NCBI GenBank assembly: GCA_036785705.1
Contig: JAWUZG010000015.1
Span: forward strand, 5,347,001-5,411,000
Source: Acanthornis magna
Lineage: Eukaryota > Chordata > Aves > Passeriformes > Acanthizidae
Direction of reading: 5' to 3'
DNA length: 64,000 nucleotides
This document shows, piece by piece, positions 1 through 14,700 of this stretch (positions within the stretch are counted from its first letter, which is position 1; each line of letters opens with the position of its first letter). The notes beneath the pieces were generated by a model that was not told the DNA's origin, searched no databases, and worked only from the letters and a program-made list of their open reading frames with translations. The position numbers were made by a program, and so were the translations under genes.

Positions 1-1945
1 TCCCTGGAGACCCACTGTGCCATGTGGCTTTTCCAACCCAGCTGGCTCTGGTGCTGTTCAGCGGGACAGAGGGGGCTGGGGATTTGCTGGAGCACAGCAG
101 CTGCTCTGACCTGGCCCCTGAGGAGTGGCTGAACCCAGTAAACTTGCAAGACTTTTCCAGAGTTCCTTTTCCAGGGAATTAACATGGCGGCATTATCAGC
201 TGCAGCCTGATACGTGTGAAGTTGTTCCCATCCTAGGAGAAGGTCTCCAATGTCACCCTGATCGTGTGTCAGCCCTGCTTGCTGGCTGGGCGGGTGGGAT
301 GGAGCACTGACCTCACCAGGGAGGGACATGGGGGCACTGTGGAGGTCTCTAGAACTTCAGTTTGCACTAGGAAGACTCTTCACCGTTTTATGGAGAAGGA
401 TTTGGGAGCACGGTGAGGAACACGCCCAGATGCCTGGGATCTCCGATGAAGGCCCTTGACTCCTGGCTCATGCCCAAACCTATGCTTATTTTTCCTTATT
501 TTTCCCTAGCAGAGCTTCAAGCTCTTCCAAGAAAATGGGAAATGATCCCTTGCTCTGGCAGATGGTTCCCTATGGCTGGCTGCAGTCTGCAGATGCCCTG
601 TACTATGAACCCCTACCTTTTTTGTAGGGGAGGCCAACTGTTTAGAGGGACCCCAAAATCCCCTGTGTTGTGGGGTGGGCAGGGGCTGGCCAGGGGCAGC
701 TCAGCTGGGGCAGCAGCTGCTGCTCACTCGGGCACTTCTTGTCTTTCCTGGCCCTCAGCACTGTAAGTTAACACTCCACAGGCGGGTCCAAAGAGGATTT
801 CAACGAAACCTGAAGCTTGGGAGGAGAGATTATGCTGCAGAAGTGGCCTGGGAGACTGTAAAATATGCACTCCCACAATCACCAAAGAAGGAACTGGATT
901 TGCTCCTTGGGGAGCAGGGTCATCCCTGGGCTCAGTAATAGTGTCTGAGGGGGGAGATTAATGCCTTGAAGATGGGTCACCCCCTTCCATCTCAGCCCAG
1001 CCCTGCATGAGCCTCCCCAGGACCGTGGGAGCGCCTGCTCTCCCAAAATTATGTCTTCTGGTAGGTCACTGCTTTTTGCAAACCAGGTTTAGGACTGATG
1101 TCTGTGAAAATAATTTAAGTCTCTTGACATCCTGGTGAGAAAAGTCAGAGTGGAGGTCTCCACTCTGCTGTCCTTTGGGATCAGGGGGTCTGGAGAGGAG
1201 CAGTGTCCCAGTCCTTCAGGTGTCACTGCCAAAGTCCTTCTGGTTCTTAGCAGGGTCCTGTACCCAAGGTGCAGCCCTGGCCATGGTGAACAGGATCTTT
1301 TCTGTATCTCCCATCATATGTCCGCCCTCTTGAGCTGGGTCTGGAGGAGTATGGTAAGGTGGTGCTTTTTGGGGCAAAGCTTAAGAGCTGCTTCTCTCCT
1401 CCCTTTTTTGCCCATCTCTTGCTTTGTGCGGTGTGGCACGAGCCTTGATCTTGGGAACTCAGAGACGCCGTATGTCAGGGCCAAGGAGATGTGGCTTCAG
1501 GTACCAGGGCCATGTGGGATCCTGACTCAGGGGTCTAGAGCTGGTCCTGGCAGCCTGCAAGTACACAAACTGCAGAACAGGCTGAAAGGGACTGTCACCA
1601 AGCCAAAGAGAGATGTGCCATTGCAGCTCACATGCCCGCTGGGGCTGCTGCCACCCTCTGCACAGCCCAAACTCCACCCCTGTGGCTGCCTCCCGCTCCC
1701 TGCTCCGGATGCAAATCCAGATCCCACACAGTAAGTGGCTTTGGGTTTGCACCAGTGTCCCCCAGTGCCTCGGTCCCTTTCCAATGATCTGTCACCTGCC
1801 AGCAGAGCCTCTTGGGCTCGCCCTCCGCTCCTTGGGCACCGATGCTTTTGCACGCGGGTGGGCACCGGCGGAGCTGGGGTCAGCGCAAGCCCCCAGCTCG
1901 CCTCCCTCTGCCGCTTTGTCACCGTGTCCCCGTTGTCTCCCGCAG
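1..1945 (+). other. JPH2: JPH2 intron 1 (3' part)
   Basis: Non-coding. It ends in a pyrimidine-rich stretch and a CAG acceptor directly before the exon at 1946. Open frames here are short and lack similarity to any family I recognise. The first JPH2 coding exon (roughly 125 residues with the first MORN repeats) must lie left of the window. Confidence 0.8.
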
Positions 1946-2729
1946 GCACGTACCAGGGCCAGTTCACCAACGGCATGCGGCACGGCTACGGCGTGCGGCA
2001 GAGCGTGCCCTACGGCATGGCCTCGGTGGTGCGCTCGCCGCTGCGCACCTCGCTGTCCTCCCTGCGCAGCGAGCACAGCAATGGCACGCTGCCGCAGCAG
2101 GACTCGCCCGCCGCCAACGCCGAGAGCCTGCCGCTCTCGCCCACCATCACCCGCGGCGGCTTCGCCCTCAGCCTCTACGCGGACGCCGAGGCCGGCAAGC
2201 CCAAGAAAGGGGGGCTCTTCCGCAGGGGCTCCCTGCTGGGCAAGCTGAAGAAGTCCGAGTCCAAGTCGTCCCTGGCCAGCCAGAAGAGCCGCGTCAGCTT
2301 CATGAAGAGCGAGAGCGGCATCAGCTCGGCCGCCAGCGATGCCACCTCCACTGTCAGCCTGGGCGAGGGCGCCGAGGGCGAGGAGTACACCCCCTTCGAG
2401 TCCGACATCGACGCCACCACCACGGAGACCTACATGGGCGAGTGGAAGAACGACAAACGCGCCGGCTTCGGGGTCAGCGAGCGCTCCAGCGGGCTCAAGT
2501 ACGAGGGCGAGTGGCTGGACAACCTGCGGCACGGCTACGGCTGCACCACGCTGCCCGACGGCAAGAAGGAGGAGGGCAAGTACCGCCACAATGTGCTGGT
2601 CAAGGGCATGAAGAAGCGGGTGCTGCCCCTCAAGAGCGCCAAGATCCGGCAGAAGGTGGACAGGAGCGTGGAGGGGGCGCAGAGGGCTGCAGCCATCGCC
2701 CGGCAGAAGTCAGAGATTGCTGCATCCAG
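1946..2729 (+). CDS. JPH2: JPH2 exon with MORN repeats and joining region
   Basis: Acceptor CAG at 1943-1945 and donor GTGGGT at 2730. It begins with two bases completing a split Gly codon (G|GC ACG TAC) and ends with AG, completed to Arg by the next exon. It carries MORN6, the joining region (with ATVS-like Ser-rich stretches such as [16 protein letters not shown]), MORN7 and MORN8, and the start of the helical domain ([20 protein letters not shown]). It is very GC-rich at third positions, so several long but meaningless frames overlap it on both strands. Confidence 0.96.
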
Positions 2730-5700
2730 GTGGGTGCTTGGAGCTCCAACACACAGGCCACCGTGGTGGTGGTCCCCATCCCATATGTCCAGGGCCTGTC
2801 CTTTTTCTTGTCCCCTCTCCTGTCCCCCTTCAGCCCTGGTCCAGCGGGAGCTGCTGGGCAGCAGGGACTGTGACCAGCCGTGGCACTCAGCAGGGTGGGG
2901 AGCATCTTGTGCTGTGCCAGGCTGTCAGAGCTGCTGGGCATTCATGGGGCAGCATGAGAAACAGTGGGGTTTGGTGGTGATAAATCCAACAGACTCATGA
3001 ACAGCAAGTGAGATGTGTCCCAGACAAACTGGGGCTGCAGCAGAACACAGCTTGGCCCTGGAGCCCCCAGTGTGGCTCTGTGGGGAGTTTGTGGGATGCA
3101 TTAGGGTTGTCAATTTTAGCACCTCAGTGTAATTGCTCCACTGTCCCTCCTGGGATGGAGGAGGGAGGAAATAAGAGTGGCCTCAGGGTCTGCCTGGAAA
3201 GGGCAGGGGAAATTCTCCTCCAGCTCACATCATTGCCTATGTCCAAGCTGTGTTGGCAGCACACTCCTCCTGCAACATTCCTGCCAGTCTCAGAGCTGAC
3301 CTGGCAGAGAACAGAGATTTGGGAAGCTCCTTTCCTCTTCCTTGGGGAAATGTGGTTGTAACAGTCCTTGAGGTTTCACCTGGCCTCTCCAAGAAAACCT
3401 CACCCTGCACAGGCTTTGCTCAGCTGCTGGGCAGTGGCTGCAGCTCCATGGCTGTCCTGTCTCACTCCTTTTAATTCCTGTTTTATTATCAGTTACTTCA
3501 TTATCAAGCAGATGGGGGAAATAAACAAGGAGGGCACCTATTCCCGAACCCCATTCCTCTTTCTTCTCCAAACTTTTGTGGGGAGCATGATTGAGGTTTT
3601 TTAACAAAACCCATTTACCTCAGGGACTGGTAGAGAAAACCCAGCAGGATTGCAAGTCAAGCTCTGTGCAGGGCCAGCTAGGATAAAAATAACAGGCTGG
3701 GGTGGTGTGGGGCCCTGCATCCTCCTGGCAGGGCAGGCTCAGCCCAACACCAGCTTCGCTGTGCCCGGGAAAAGCGTGCGGCCACGGCGTGAATAAGGAG
3801 GCTGGAGCTGCAAAAGCTGCTCCCCGAGAGCTTGGCTGGTTTACACAAACCTCTTTTTATTATACACTATTTACACTTTGGATCAAAAGCGGCTCTGCAG
3901 TGTTTTCCATCAGGGGCTGGAATGCGCCCGCTGCCCTGGCTGGGGACTGCATCCCTCCCCAGTGCGGACAGGGAATAATTTCCTATTAAGGAAACCTTAG
4001 AGCTGGAGGAAATAAGACATGGAAGCTGGTTTCCTCCAGGGAGTCCTCAGCCAGCAGACCCTGCAGTGGTGTGGCTGCTGGGGCAGGGAAGGAATTGCTG
4101 TGCTCACTGGCAGTGTAGAACCCCAGTCCCATTCCTGCAGCACTGCTTCCAGCTGAGCTGGACCTGCTGGGAGAGGGGAATTCAGGCTCTGCGTCCTGTA
4201 AACTGTAACACAGCGTTTCCATCAGTGTTTATTCCTGCTGTATGTTGCTCAGGGCAGAGCCACTCTCTCTACCTGATGCCTTTTGTAAATTCGACTACTG
4301 GTCTTCTTCTTCCTCCTTTCAACTCAGATTTGGGGTAGAGAGTAAATATACCTAATATACCTAAATATAACTGATTTTGCATAGAGAACTTCCTTAGTTT
4401 AAACACCAGTTCTGCTACCAACTTTTGCTTTGGCCTTGAACCTTGCCTCAGTTTCCACACCCAGGCCAGAGTAATTGCAGACAGATTGTGAAAATGGATT
4501 ATTACAGTTTATAGAAGGGTTGCACTATCATTAGCATTGCCTGAGCTCATAATTGTGAGGTGGAGCTTACTAGATGGAGCATTTACATTTCCCCACAGAT
4601 GGCAGTGTGTCCCTTACCCAAAAAAAAGCCTTTGAGGCTACACCAATCCTTTTCTGGGGGAAGATGTGGCATATCTGTATGTAAGATTATCACTAGGCAC
4701 TAATTATCAGGACATAGCAGGTGGGCTGTGCAAATTCCCCACTACCCCTGCACACCTGTGCTGTTGTACATGGATGTTTGAGTTTCCTTTGCTTGTGGAA
4801 CTCAAGGGAGCCCCTTCCAGAGCTAAACTGCTGTAATATCCAGCCTTCTGCTGTCTGGGGGTGAAATGCCAGGAGAAGGCCTGATGATTTCTCCCTTTTG
4901 CACCATAAAAGGCTCTTTAGGGATAGAAATTCTGAGAAAAACAAGCCCAAGCACTGGAAGCTGCCTCAGCCAGTTGTGCCGCAGGAATCCCAGGCACGTG
5001 TGGAGCTCCGGGGGTGCATGGCCAGTGGCTGTCAGCAGCACGGAGGGGTGCCCTGCCTGTGGGCTTCAGGCAGGAGGGCAGTGGTGGCCAGGGACTCCAA
5101 GGGCATCTGAGGCACCAGGCTGCTCCACAGCTCCTGTCCCGCCTGCTCTTTCCGTTTGGGCATTCCAGCCAGGGCCATGGGCAGTGCCAGCTACTGCCTG
5201 TCCTGCCCCAGCAGTGCTGCCCTGGCCTCCTCAGCTCCCTCCCGAGTCCTCCTGGGTTGGCAATCCAGCTGCTTTCCCTGTTGTGCAAGAAGCTAAGGAC
5301 ATCATCTCACTGTCAGCTGAGGGAACAGCTATTTTTCTCATTCTGTTTTTCATTATTTCAGTGAAAATCATTTGGCATGGGGCCATGCTGTCCTAAGCCG
5401 CCCATTCAGGTCAGCCAGCTTCACCCCAGGCAAAGCCCATTGGTGCTGCTCGGATGTTGGGAAAAACCCTGGGCATGTCTATCGGGATGAGCTGGAGGGA
5501 TGGAGCTGATGGGAGCTGGAACGTGAATCCCAGGCTGCTGTCACTCGGGAGAAAATTCATCTCTGTGGCAGCCAGCAGACATGGCGTTACTCCTGCCCAG
5601 GGGTAGCCGCGGATGGACATGGGGGTTAACACACACTGTCAGGTGTTCATTATCCCTGCCCTGCACCACTGGTGCTCCAAGGCTTGTCCTGCTGTGATCC

Positions 5701-8700
5701 CAAGGGACTCCTGTCAGACCTGCAGTTTGGCTGTTCCCAAAGTGCCAGGTGAAGGCACCTGTTGCATCCCTCCAGCCTCCCCTTTCCCACCCTCCACCCT
5801 AACTGGGGACTCCTTTGAAAAAAAAGTTGGGGTGGATGGAAAGGACGGGGAGGGTCTGGGATCACAGCTGGGTCTTCACCTCCCCAGAGCTAAAGTAGAC
5901 AAACTGGCTGGAGGACTGTGAGGAGGGGACAGCCTCCCCGGGCCATGAGTGAGCTGATTCAAAGGCGTCCTGAGGTGTGAAACAGCTGCCCTGCAGTTTT
6001 CTGGGCACATGGGCTGGTATAGAATAGGGTGCTTTGTACCCTGGGTACTTGGTACCCCTTGTATTTGGGGACCAGCATGTGCTTGCCTGTCAAATGGGGA
6101 GGATGGTCCCACTGAACACAGGGAGAAGAAGCATGAATATAGTTGGCTTTCATCTCTTCAGAACAGATGAAAATAAAATAAAGCAAGAGGAAGGGCAGGG
6201 CTGTCTGCAGGGGGAACCTTTGATTTTTTTAAATCTGTGTGCTCAGTATGCAGGCAGATCATACAGGGGTTTTCCTTCTCACTGGCGCTTTTAGGGTACA
6301 AAATGAGTGTAAGTACTGCAGATCCCATCTCTGTCCCACTGCAGCAGTGTCTGACATGGTCTGCTTCTGCACGTGGTTGTACTTCCCAGTGACTTGGACC
6401 AAAATCAATGGAGGGACTTGGCCATGTGTCCTGCAAGGCACGGGTCTGGCCAAGCTCTGGGATCCTTTGATGGGTGCATGTCCTGGCAGTAACACCTCAG
6501 ATATATCTGCCAGATGTCACAGGATCAATAGGAAAGCAAGATATTAGAGGCTATAATGGCTGCTGTGCTTCACCAATTTCTCCTCAGGTGCTGGCCCTGA
6601 AGCCCCTGTGTTGTTTATGCCTGGAGAGTACAACTACAAGTGAATACATTTTAGATTCATTTTTGTTTTAATGTAATATCTGTAGATATCAGTAGGAATT
6701 TCTAGACTGTGTTCTGAAATGTGGGGCATCAATTCCTGAGTAAGTGGGGTTTGCTCATTATGATGAGCCTGGGCTGTGTGGAAGTGCAACAGAGCTCCAG
6801 TGCCAGAAATCACATTGGTGTGGCTTCCCTGCCACCAACACATGGGCATTTCTCACAGTGTGAGTTGTTGCCTGGTTTTCAAGCCTAAGTTGGTTTTCTA
6901 TCTGTATCCATGACTTTGGGGCACATCTTAGCTCTCCCTTCAAATAACAAGAGTGCTTGACAGCTTCTGTATCACTTTCCAAGCCTCTTCTGCCTGGCTG
7001 CATTCCCAGCAGCGTCGCCGCTGTCTCCCTGTGCTCAGCATTTCCAGGCTGCGTGGCCGGGCAGCAGCGAGCGTCTCCTTGGGGAACGCGGCTGTGTGGT
7101 GCAAATGACGTCCCAAAATCGCTGGAGTCAGCAGAGGCTCCTGACTAAATAAGGGCAGGCAGAGCAGGGCTTTATCAGCACGGCCTGAGTGTGACAGCTG
7201 AGAGCAGGGCTGGGGCAGCCCACGCCAGTGGGGCTCGACTGCATGCTCCCACTCAGAAGGTTTGTTTGGCACAACTCTGCCCTTGTCCCCACTGCTCTTG
7301 GGGGTTGAAGCTGCTGGTGGGGAAGGTGGACAGCCAAAGGGATGACTCTACGAGGCACCTCTCTGGGGAGGCACAGTGTATGTCCAGTGCAGCGTTGGGC
7401 TGGTGGCCACAGTGGCCTTGGTGCTCCTGGGGCTGACAGCACAGCTCAGCTTCCTGAGGCTGGATTTCAGAGCCGGAATTTTAGGTTTGTTGAATCAGAC
7501 TTGGGGTTTGCTCTGAAAAGTTTTAGGATTTTTTTTAAAATGTGCTTTTAGCCAGAAGCACAGGCATTAGGAGTGAACTTTAGGAGTTCAGCACATTCCC
7601 AGAGCTTTGGGTCTAAAGGTGGAGGAGGGCAGAATGCTCATGGCCACCCTGTGAGAGTGGGCAGCAGCAGCAGTGGCTCAGGACAGCCCCTGCCACGACA
7701 GGAGGGAGCAACTAATCCTCCTCTGCTCTCCCAGCCTCACAATCTCTTCGCTCCAGGACTCCACACCTCTGTGTGTGATGGATGGGTTTGTAATTAGGAG
7801 GCAGCAGCAGGCAGGAGATGGGCAGAACTTTTCCCAGCCCCAGGTGTGTTATTGGCTGCTATTTGCCACGGAGAGACACAGGAGATGGGAATATCATTCC
7901 TGCAGCTGTCTGATCAGATGCCAAAGATCACAAATGTCACAGCCTGACCTCTCAGGGGGCTTAAGAGACAAGTGCACGCAGGTGCAGGGTGGCCAAGGAC
8001 TTCCCCTCACCTCCCCATGGGGTGTAGTGGAAGGGTCACTCCTAGCAAGGTACAACCACACCTGGAGGCAGTCGAGTGGCCTGAGCTGAGCACAGCTCCT
8101 CAATGGCTCAGTATTGTGGCTTCTCCAGGAATTTTGGCAGCCCCACAGCCCCATAGTGGAAATGTGCATCTCAGTGCTTCCGTGGGCAGCGTTCAAAGAG
8201 CCAGTGTGCACATGGACAGGGAGAAACAAGGGCAGCCACACGGCTCCCTGCTATAGCTGAGTGCCAGGTATTGAGGGTATTGAGGGTATGTTCCTCAGTC
8301 CTGCTGTCCCAGTAAAGACGTCTCTCACAGGGCTCGGTGTGTTTATAAAGAGGATAATCCTGTTTCATCACCCTTGGTTAATAGAAACCCAGTTGCTGGC
8401 ATCTATTTCTGCACCAGCCGAAGCCCAGGGCTGGGACTCTCCCACTTTCCATGTGGCACAACAGTCTCCAGCTCTGCAGAAATATTGCCATTTTCAAATC
8501 TCTGCCTCATCCTCATTCCACCCATCCACTGGAGCCATGCGGGGAGAGGGCTGTAGGGTTTGGGTGCACTCTTCTCTCTTCTTGATCTGGTGTGGCCATG
8601 AGGACAGCGGGCCCCAGTGCTGGGGTCCAGAGCCAGGATCAGACACCTGCCTCAGCTGTGGGACACCCACGGTGAGTCCCCCCGTGTGAGGCTCTGTGGG

Positions 8701-11700
8701 CTGGAGGGGTTCAGTGCCATTGGGTGAGTGATGGTGTGATGCCTTCACCACATTCTTTCAGCCCTCTCCCAGAACAGCCTCATCCAGGCTGGCTGCAGTT
8801 CCAGCACTGACACATTTCTGGCCCTCCGTGCTCCTTACGCAGGATGTGCTCTGACTCTGGAGGAGGGTGCACAGCTTTATCTGTTTTCCACCCACCTCAC
8901 ATGAATTTCCTCAGGCACTTTCATGCCTTATTAGGGTAAGAGGGAGCAGGCACTTTCAGTAGCTCCAAGGAGAAAGCATCTGCTGGACAGCACACTGCTT
9001 TCTCCAGGCCTGCCTAGGTTATCAGGGTTGAGGCAAGCGAGGTTATGGCTTGCAGGGATCCCCTGAAGAGCGGCAGAGATGGGATGGCGGAATGTCAGCC
9101 CTAGGGATGGGTACAATTCAGATGGCCAGCCAGGCAGGGAGAGTAAGAATAAGGGGCTGTTCATTCTGACCTTGTGGGAAATCCTTATCTCAACAGCTTA
9201 CAAACACAGAAAGGGAAAAATGAAGTGTGACTTTAATCTGCAAAAATGACTCTGGAAAATGATAGCGTCTCGTTCAATTGATCTGCTGCTTTGTGGAACA
9301 AGAAGGCTTTGACTCCCATCCAAATGCTTGGAATCAGTTGGCAGGGAGCTGGGCTTTGAAATCATTGGATTCAATCATGCTTTGCTCAGAGGTTATCATC
9401 GTTTCAGTGGAATGTGGAATAGCATTATATTGAAAAATAAATAATATTTAAGTAAAACATCCAATTTAAATAGAAAGCCTGCGATACAGAAACCCTCCCT
9501 CCTCCTGGAGGAGGAGCATTTTTTTCAGTTTATCCTGGTGCTGAGCCAGAGCCCTTTGGATTTCTCAGTCCAAGTTTTTTCATTTTGCTCCTGCAAAGTC
9601 TGATCATTCTTCAGTGAGGGCTGGGAGGGACCTGGTGTCCCATCTGCCTGAGTGCTCTCAGCAGCCTTGGGTACAGGTGCATGGGAGCTGCAGGCACTGA
9701 AGCCTGGGATGTGGGCTGGGTGCCCTCACAGCTTCCAGCTCCCTCTCTTCTTTCTCCTCGACCTCAGATCTGTGAACATCAACTCCAGAGACCTAGAGGG
9801 CTGGGAGAAAAAGGCGCCTCCTTTAAATTTTGATAAATACTTGGGGTTTTGGGCAAATGTAATATTTTAAGAAATATGCCTTTGTTACCTAATTTTTTTT
9901 TTGACTGTGGAAAAAACCCCACTAAACAGATACAGCAGTTCCTCACTCTTTTGGTTTGGATTGCTGAAACCTGAAAAACATTTGAGTTTGAAGTTGCTAA
10001 AACTTTGGTTGAAAAAACGAACAATCTTAGAGTGAAAACACAGACTTTCTGACCCATTTTAGTGCTGGTGGGTCTGGCAATCTGGTAAAACACACTCCAC
10101 TTATGGATGCTGTCTGTTTGGCAGAGCCTGGGGCTGGGCAGGAGATCCTGGGTCAGGCAGGCTTCCTCAAAACAAATGTCTGCTGCATCCCTGGTCTTTC
10201 TTGGAAGTGGGAATTCCAAGGGCAGGGCAGGGAGGCAGGAGCACATGGGGGATGGAAAGGCTGAGACATATATGCTGTAAAGATGTTTTGATGCACTCCT
10301 CAGTGGGATAACCTGAATTCTTCCATCTTGCAGTGGTACCTAATTAAATCAGAGTCCCCCACCTTGTGTAATGGTGTCCTGGAAGCTGGAATAAATCAGT
10401 GCCATTTGGGCATAGCCCCAAGGCTGTGCTGCTCTGGGAGACGCTCTCCTCAGGGCTCTACTCATTCTGCACCCAGGACAGCAGGGAGGAGAGCAGCTCT
10501 GAAAACCAGGGGAAGAAGGGAGAGGGCCCAGCTGGCAGCTGCAAATCCCCCTTTTCCCCAAAGATATCTCTGTGGATGCTCTGACAAGCTGCTCCCAGCC
10601 TGGCTGTGCTGGCAGGACGGGCTTCAGCAGGGTCAGGAGCTGCCTGTGCTGCCTGTCTGAGGCTGGTGCAGTGTCCCTGGGCCATGATGCCAATCCTGGT
10701 GCCACAGCCCTTTGAGCTGGCAGGCTCTGGCATGCTCCGGCATGCTCCGCTCCATTTGGAGCCAGCTCTGGGCAGCTGCTGGCTGCATTCTGGGTCTGTG
10801 GGGGAAACAGAGCAGCTGTGGTCTGTGCCAGCCCCACTGGCTTGTCACAGCCCTTGGGCTGCTGTGTAGGCTGGCACAGCCAGGCCCTGATGACCACTGT
10901 CCACCAGTCCTGCTTAGCTCCCAGGGCACTCAGGGTTGTGGAGATTGATGGAGCAAATCTCCAGCATGCAGGGCTGGGATGAGTAGGTTGTCATCTTATT
11001 GAAGACAGCTGCAGATCTGTCTGCTGAAAGATTAGTATCACTTTAACTGTTCCAAGGGGAAGTATCCCTCAGTGAAAGATGCAAGTGGCTCGGAGCTATT
11101 TAGAGCTAAGGATAACATTTCGGTATTTTAAAAATTCACCAAGTAATCATAAAGGCTGAGCTTGTTAGGTGGCAGGGAGTTCTGCCAGGCCTGTGCTACT
11201 GAAGCACTGCACAGAAAGGGATGCTTTTCTCTCGGCTGAATGGCCTGGTCATGCCCTTTCTGTGAAAGGAAGGATAAAAGGTCTGATTTATCCAGCCAAG
11301 TAGCCTGGACATGTACAAAGTGCTTCCACTTCTGTGTAAGTGCTGGTACCAAGAGGGAAAAGCCCGGGCCATCTCATGAGCTGCTCATTTCTCTTTTTGG
11401 ATTTCTGTTGGAGTAGTATGGAGGTGTTTCCTTAAGGAAGCAAATAGTGTTGATTTATGCTTATTTCACAATTTAGATCACACCTTGCAGGTGCAGAGTC
11501 CATATTATAAAGCAGCAAAAATCATGCACCCCAGGGATGTCAGAGTCAAAGAGTGGGTACATCATGTGAGTGATGGAGCAAGAAGAGCAAAAGGAGGGTG
11601 AATGGAACATCTATCTGTCAGGGCAGGACACCCACGGGATGGGGCAGATGGGTTTGACTGAGGGCCAGGAAAGTGGCATGTGAGGTGGACTGAAGAGGGA

Positions 11701-14700
11701 TATTCAGTGCCATGGGCTGCTTACAGGCAAACGAGGGTGGCAGAGTTTTGCTGGTATCTGTATGCACATGGAGGCAGAGGGAGAGACACAAAGATGGATT
11801 GGGACAAAGCAGGAAGAAAGGGATGCTCCAGCTATAGAGGTGACACAGGTATGAACATGGTGTGCCAAATCGAGAAGCCACAAAGTTCTGTCCTAGTCAG
11901 GATGTAGAATCATAGAATTCTGGAAAGGGCCTTTAAATGTCATCCAGTCCCAGCCCCAGCCCAGGTGTGTGCTGCTCAGGTCTGTGTCTTCTTGCCCTTC
12001 ATGATGTGAACACAGGGTACCATGTTGCCATCAGCAAAAACATTTCTTCTGCTTTCTCTTGATCCCTTCTGAGTGCTGCAAACATTCCTGCCAAGACAAA
12101 CAATTATTTTAAGTTTCTTCAGAAGGACAAAATGATTCCTGCGGGATGCTGGAGCAGGGATTTGGCAGGGAGTGGAAAAGCAAGTTTCCAAGAGAGGGGA
12201 GCTCAGCATAATTCTCCCTTCCTGAGCTGACTGATGAATTACTTTTGCTTAATGGTGTTTTTGACAGCTCCTGATATCTAGAATGTCAAGAATCATAGAA
12301 TCATGGACTGGGTTGGATTGGGGGGTGTTCAGTTGGTCCTTGCTCAGGGTCTGCTGAATCAGTGGGAGAAGGGAGACCCTGGAGAAGGAAGGACAGTGCT
12401 AGACAGGTCTGTCATTCCCTTAATAAGCAAATGTGAGGGCAGAGAGCTGAACTCTTCCCCTATTTCTAGCTGCAAGGTCATTCAGGCACCCCAGCCCTGT
12501 CTGGTATTTGCAGTATTCCCTGCTAATTCCAATTTCATTTGCAGTCTAATCCAATGTGGATGTGCAAAACCGCATAAACTGTCCAAAGAGTCGGCCGTGC
12601 TGGCTTGGCTTGGGCCTCACCTGTTAGCGTGGTGCTCAGCTGCGGCTCGTGTGTCCATGGGGGATTTTAGCAGCAGTTGGAGGAATGATTCAAGCAGTGT
12701 TTCTGGGACATGGCCAGGAAGGACAGGAGTGGTGCTCTCTCCTGCACTAGTACAAAAACGATTAGAGCATTAGAGCCATGCCAGAGGAGCAAATAAAGCA
12801 GCAGATGCATTTAACCCTCCTGTCCTGCTGGGGTGTGAAGCAGCCAGGAGGCAGCAGCAGCAGGGCTGGGGCAGGGGCTGCAGACATTGCCCACATGCCT
12901 CTCCTTAGCTCTTCACAGGGCTGCTGCTCCTCCTTGCAAAGAATTCACTGGAGCTATTTTTAACAGCACTGCCCAGGGATGGCTCAGGGTGCAGTTGGGA
13001 AGCACTCATCCTGGCAGTGCTGCCTTTTGGGACAGGGAGCACAGGTGTGGGTTTGTAAAAGTCCCTCTTTGTGTTTATTTCCTCCAGCTGGATGTGTTTA
13101 TTGTTCATGGCTCATTTTCCAGTGCTGCCTTGAAAAGGATCCTTTGGATTCTGCTGATGGCTGCTCTAAAGCCCCTGGGTCTGTTTCGGTTTCCTGCTGA
13201 GCTCCTCCATCTCCAGACTTTCTCCTCTGTTGGTTTTTGCAGGGGCTGTTTACTGCAGAGGTACTGGAAGCTGCCAGCACAACAGCAGTAAATAAAAAAG
13301 TGTGGCCCTGATTAAAGTGTGCCTGAAAAGCATCAAATTTATCAAGGCTGGCATTTCCTTTTTGTGAAAGCTCATTCTGCTTTTTGAGAAGATCTTAACG
13401 TTGGAAGAAATTTTTCCTCTTGCATGTTTCACTTCTGAGGTTTGAAAATCACCTTCCTGACACCCTCAAACCTCCCTGGGCTTTTTCTTTCCTTAACTCC
13501 TGCTCCTGGCAGACCCCAGGCTGTGGGCTGGGGCAGGCTGTTGTGCTGCATGCGCTGGGCTCTCCCAGGGCAGCTGGTGTTTGTCTCCTGCTTTGCTGCC
13601 AGGGCCAAATATTCCTCTGTGCTGAGCTCCCAGGCACTGCCAGCCACGTGGAGAAATAATAAATTCAGGGATACTCGAGGCCAGTTAGATGTTATTGTTA
13701 TGGCTGGGCCCTTTCCTCTAGGCTGGGCTTTGTCACAATGCTACTAAACCCTCAGCGTGGGTTTTTTGGAGGGCTGCGAGGAGCACTGCACAACCCTTGG
13801 TGCCTTGGGGTTGTGCTGCTCAACCAGGGTGGATGTACTTAAGACACCATGCCATGTCTCTGAAAGCCAAATGTTCATCACCTGGCTGCTGCCATATAAA
13901 TGATCTCAGTGATGGAGGAACCCAGCACAGGGCATCAGCATCCCTGCTGGGGCCAGGCTGCTGGCTGGGAGAGCAGTGCTCTCCTGGGATGCCAACAGGG
14001 CCGTGTGGTCTGCTGGAAGTGCCAGATTTGAAGCTGCAGCTGTGTTGACCATAGGCTCTCCAAATCAAACGCTTCTGGATGACTTTGCAAGCAGGGGGAC
14101 AGGGGCAGAGGTCAGCTGTGTCCCACAGAGCGAGAGCTGCCATGGCAGCAGTGCAGGACACCAAAGTTGTGCTGCTCAGCTTCTTGTCACCGCTCTGTGT
14201 GCGCAGCCCGGGAGCTGCCCCAGAGTGTCCTTGGCCTCACACCCCTGTGTGCCCAGGAGGGTTCATTGTAGAGCCCTTGGAGCCACGGTGTCTCACAGCG
14301 ATGGCTCAGCTCCCCACCACCCACAGCACACTCACTGCAGCCTCTGCAATGCAGGCTGGATCTTCTTGGTCTTGCCTTCTCTTCACCTGCGGGAATTGCT
14401 GCCAAATAGCATCCAGCAGCTTCTCTGGAGGAAAGCAAAACTCCAGCAGGAGAAAAGCATAATTGGGAGCTACCTCATAGCCTCCAACATCCCCAGGCTG
14501 TTCTCTTGTGTTGTCCCCAGGTTCTGGGAGAGAGCTGAGCATGCAGGAGCCACCTGCACCCACTTGGTGACATGTACAGCTCTGTCCTAACTAGTGAGAG
14601 CAGACCCCATGCCCAGTGCACTTCCAGGTTACTTCTTTGGGAGCTACTTTGAGGAGAGCACTTGCCAGGAGCTGCCTGCTCCCCCAGCTGGGGCCAGCTG

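Noticed and set aside
1613..2873. Long open frames overlapping the JPH2 exon in other frames and on the minus strand (up to 353 codons)
   Set aside because: They are mirror frames of a GC-rich exon with few stops. The translations are Arg/Ala/His-rich and match no family, while the third frame gives clear junctophilin sequence.
2730..3000. Read-through of JPH2 exon 2 to a stop at 2998-3000
   Set aside because: The GTGGGT donor at 2730 fits phase and family exon structure, and the read-through protein loses all junctophilin similarity at that point. At 90 codons it is not remarkable.
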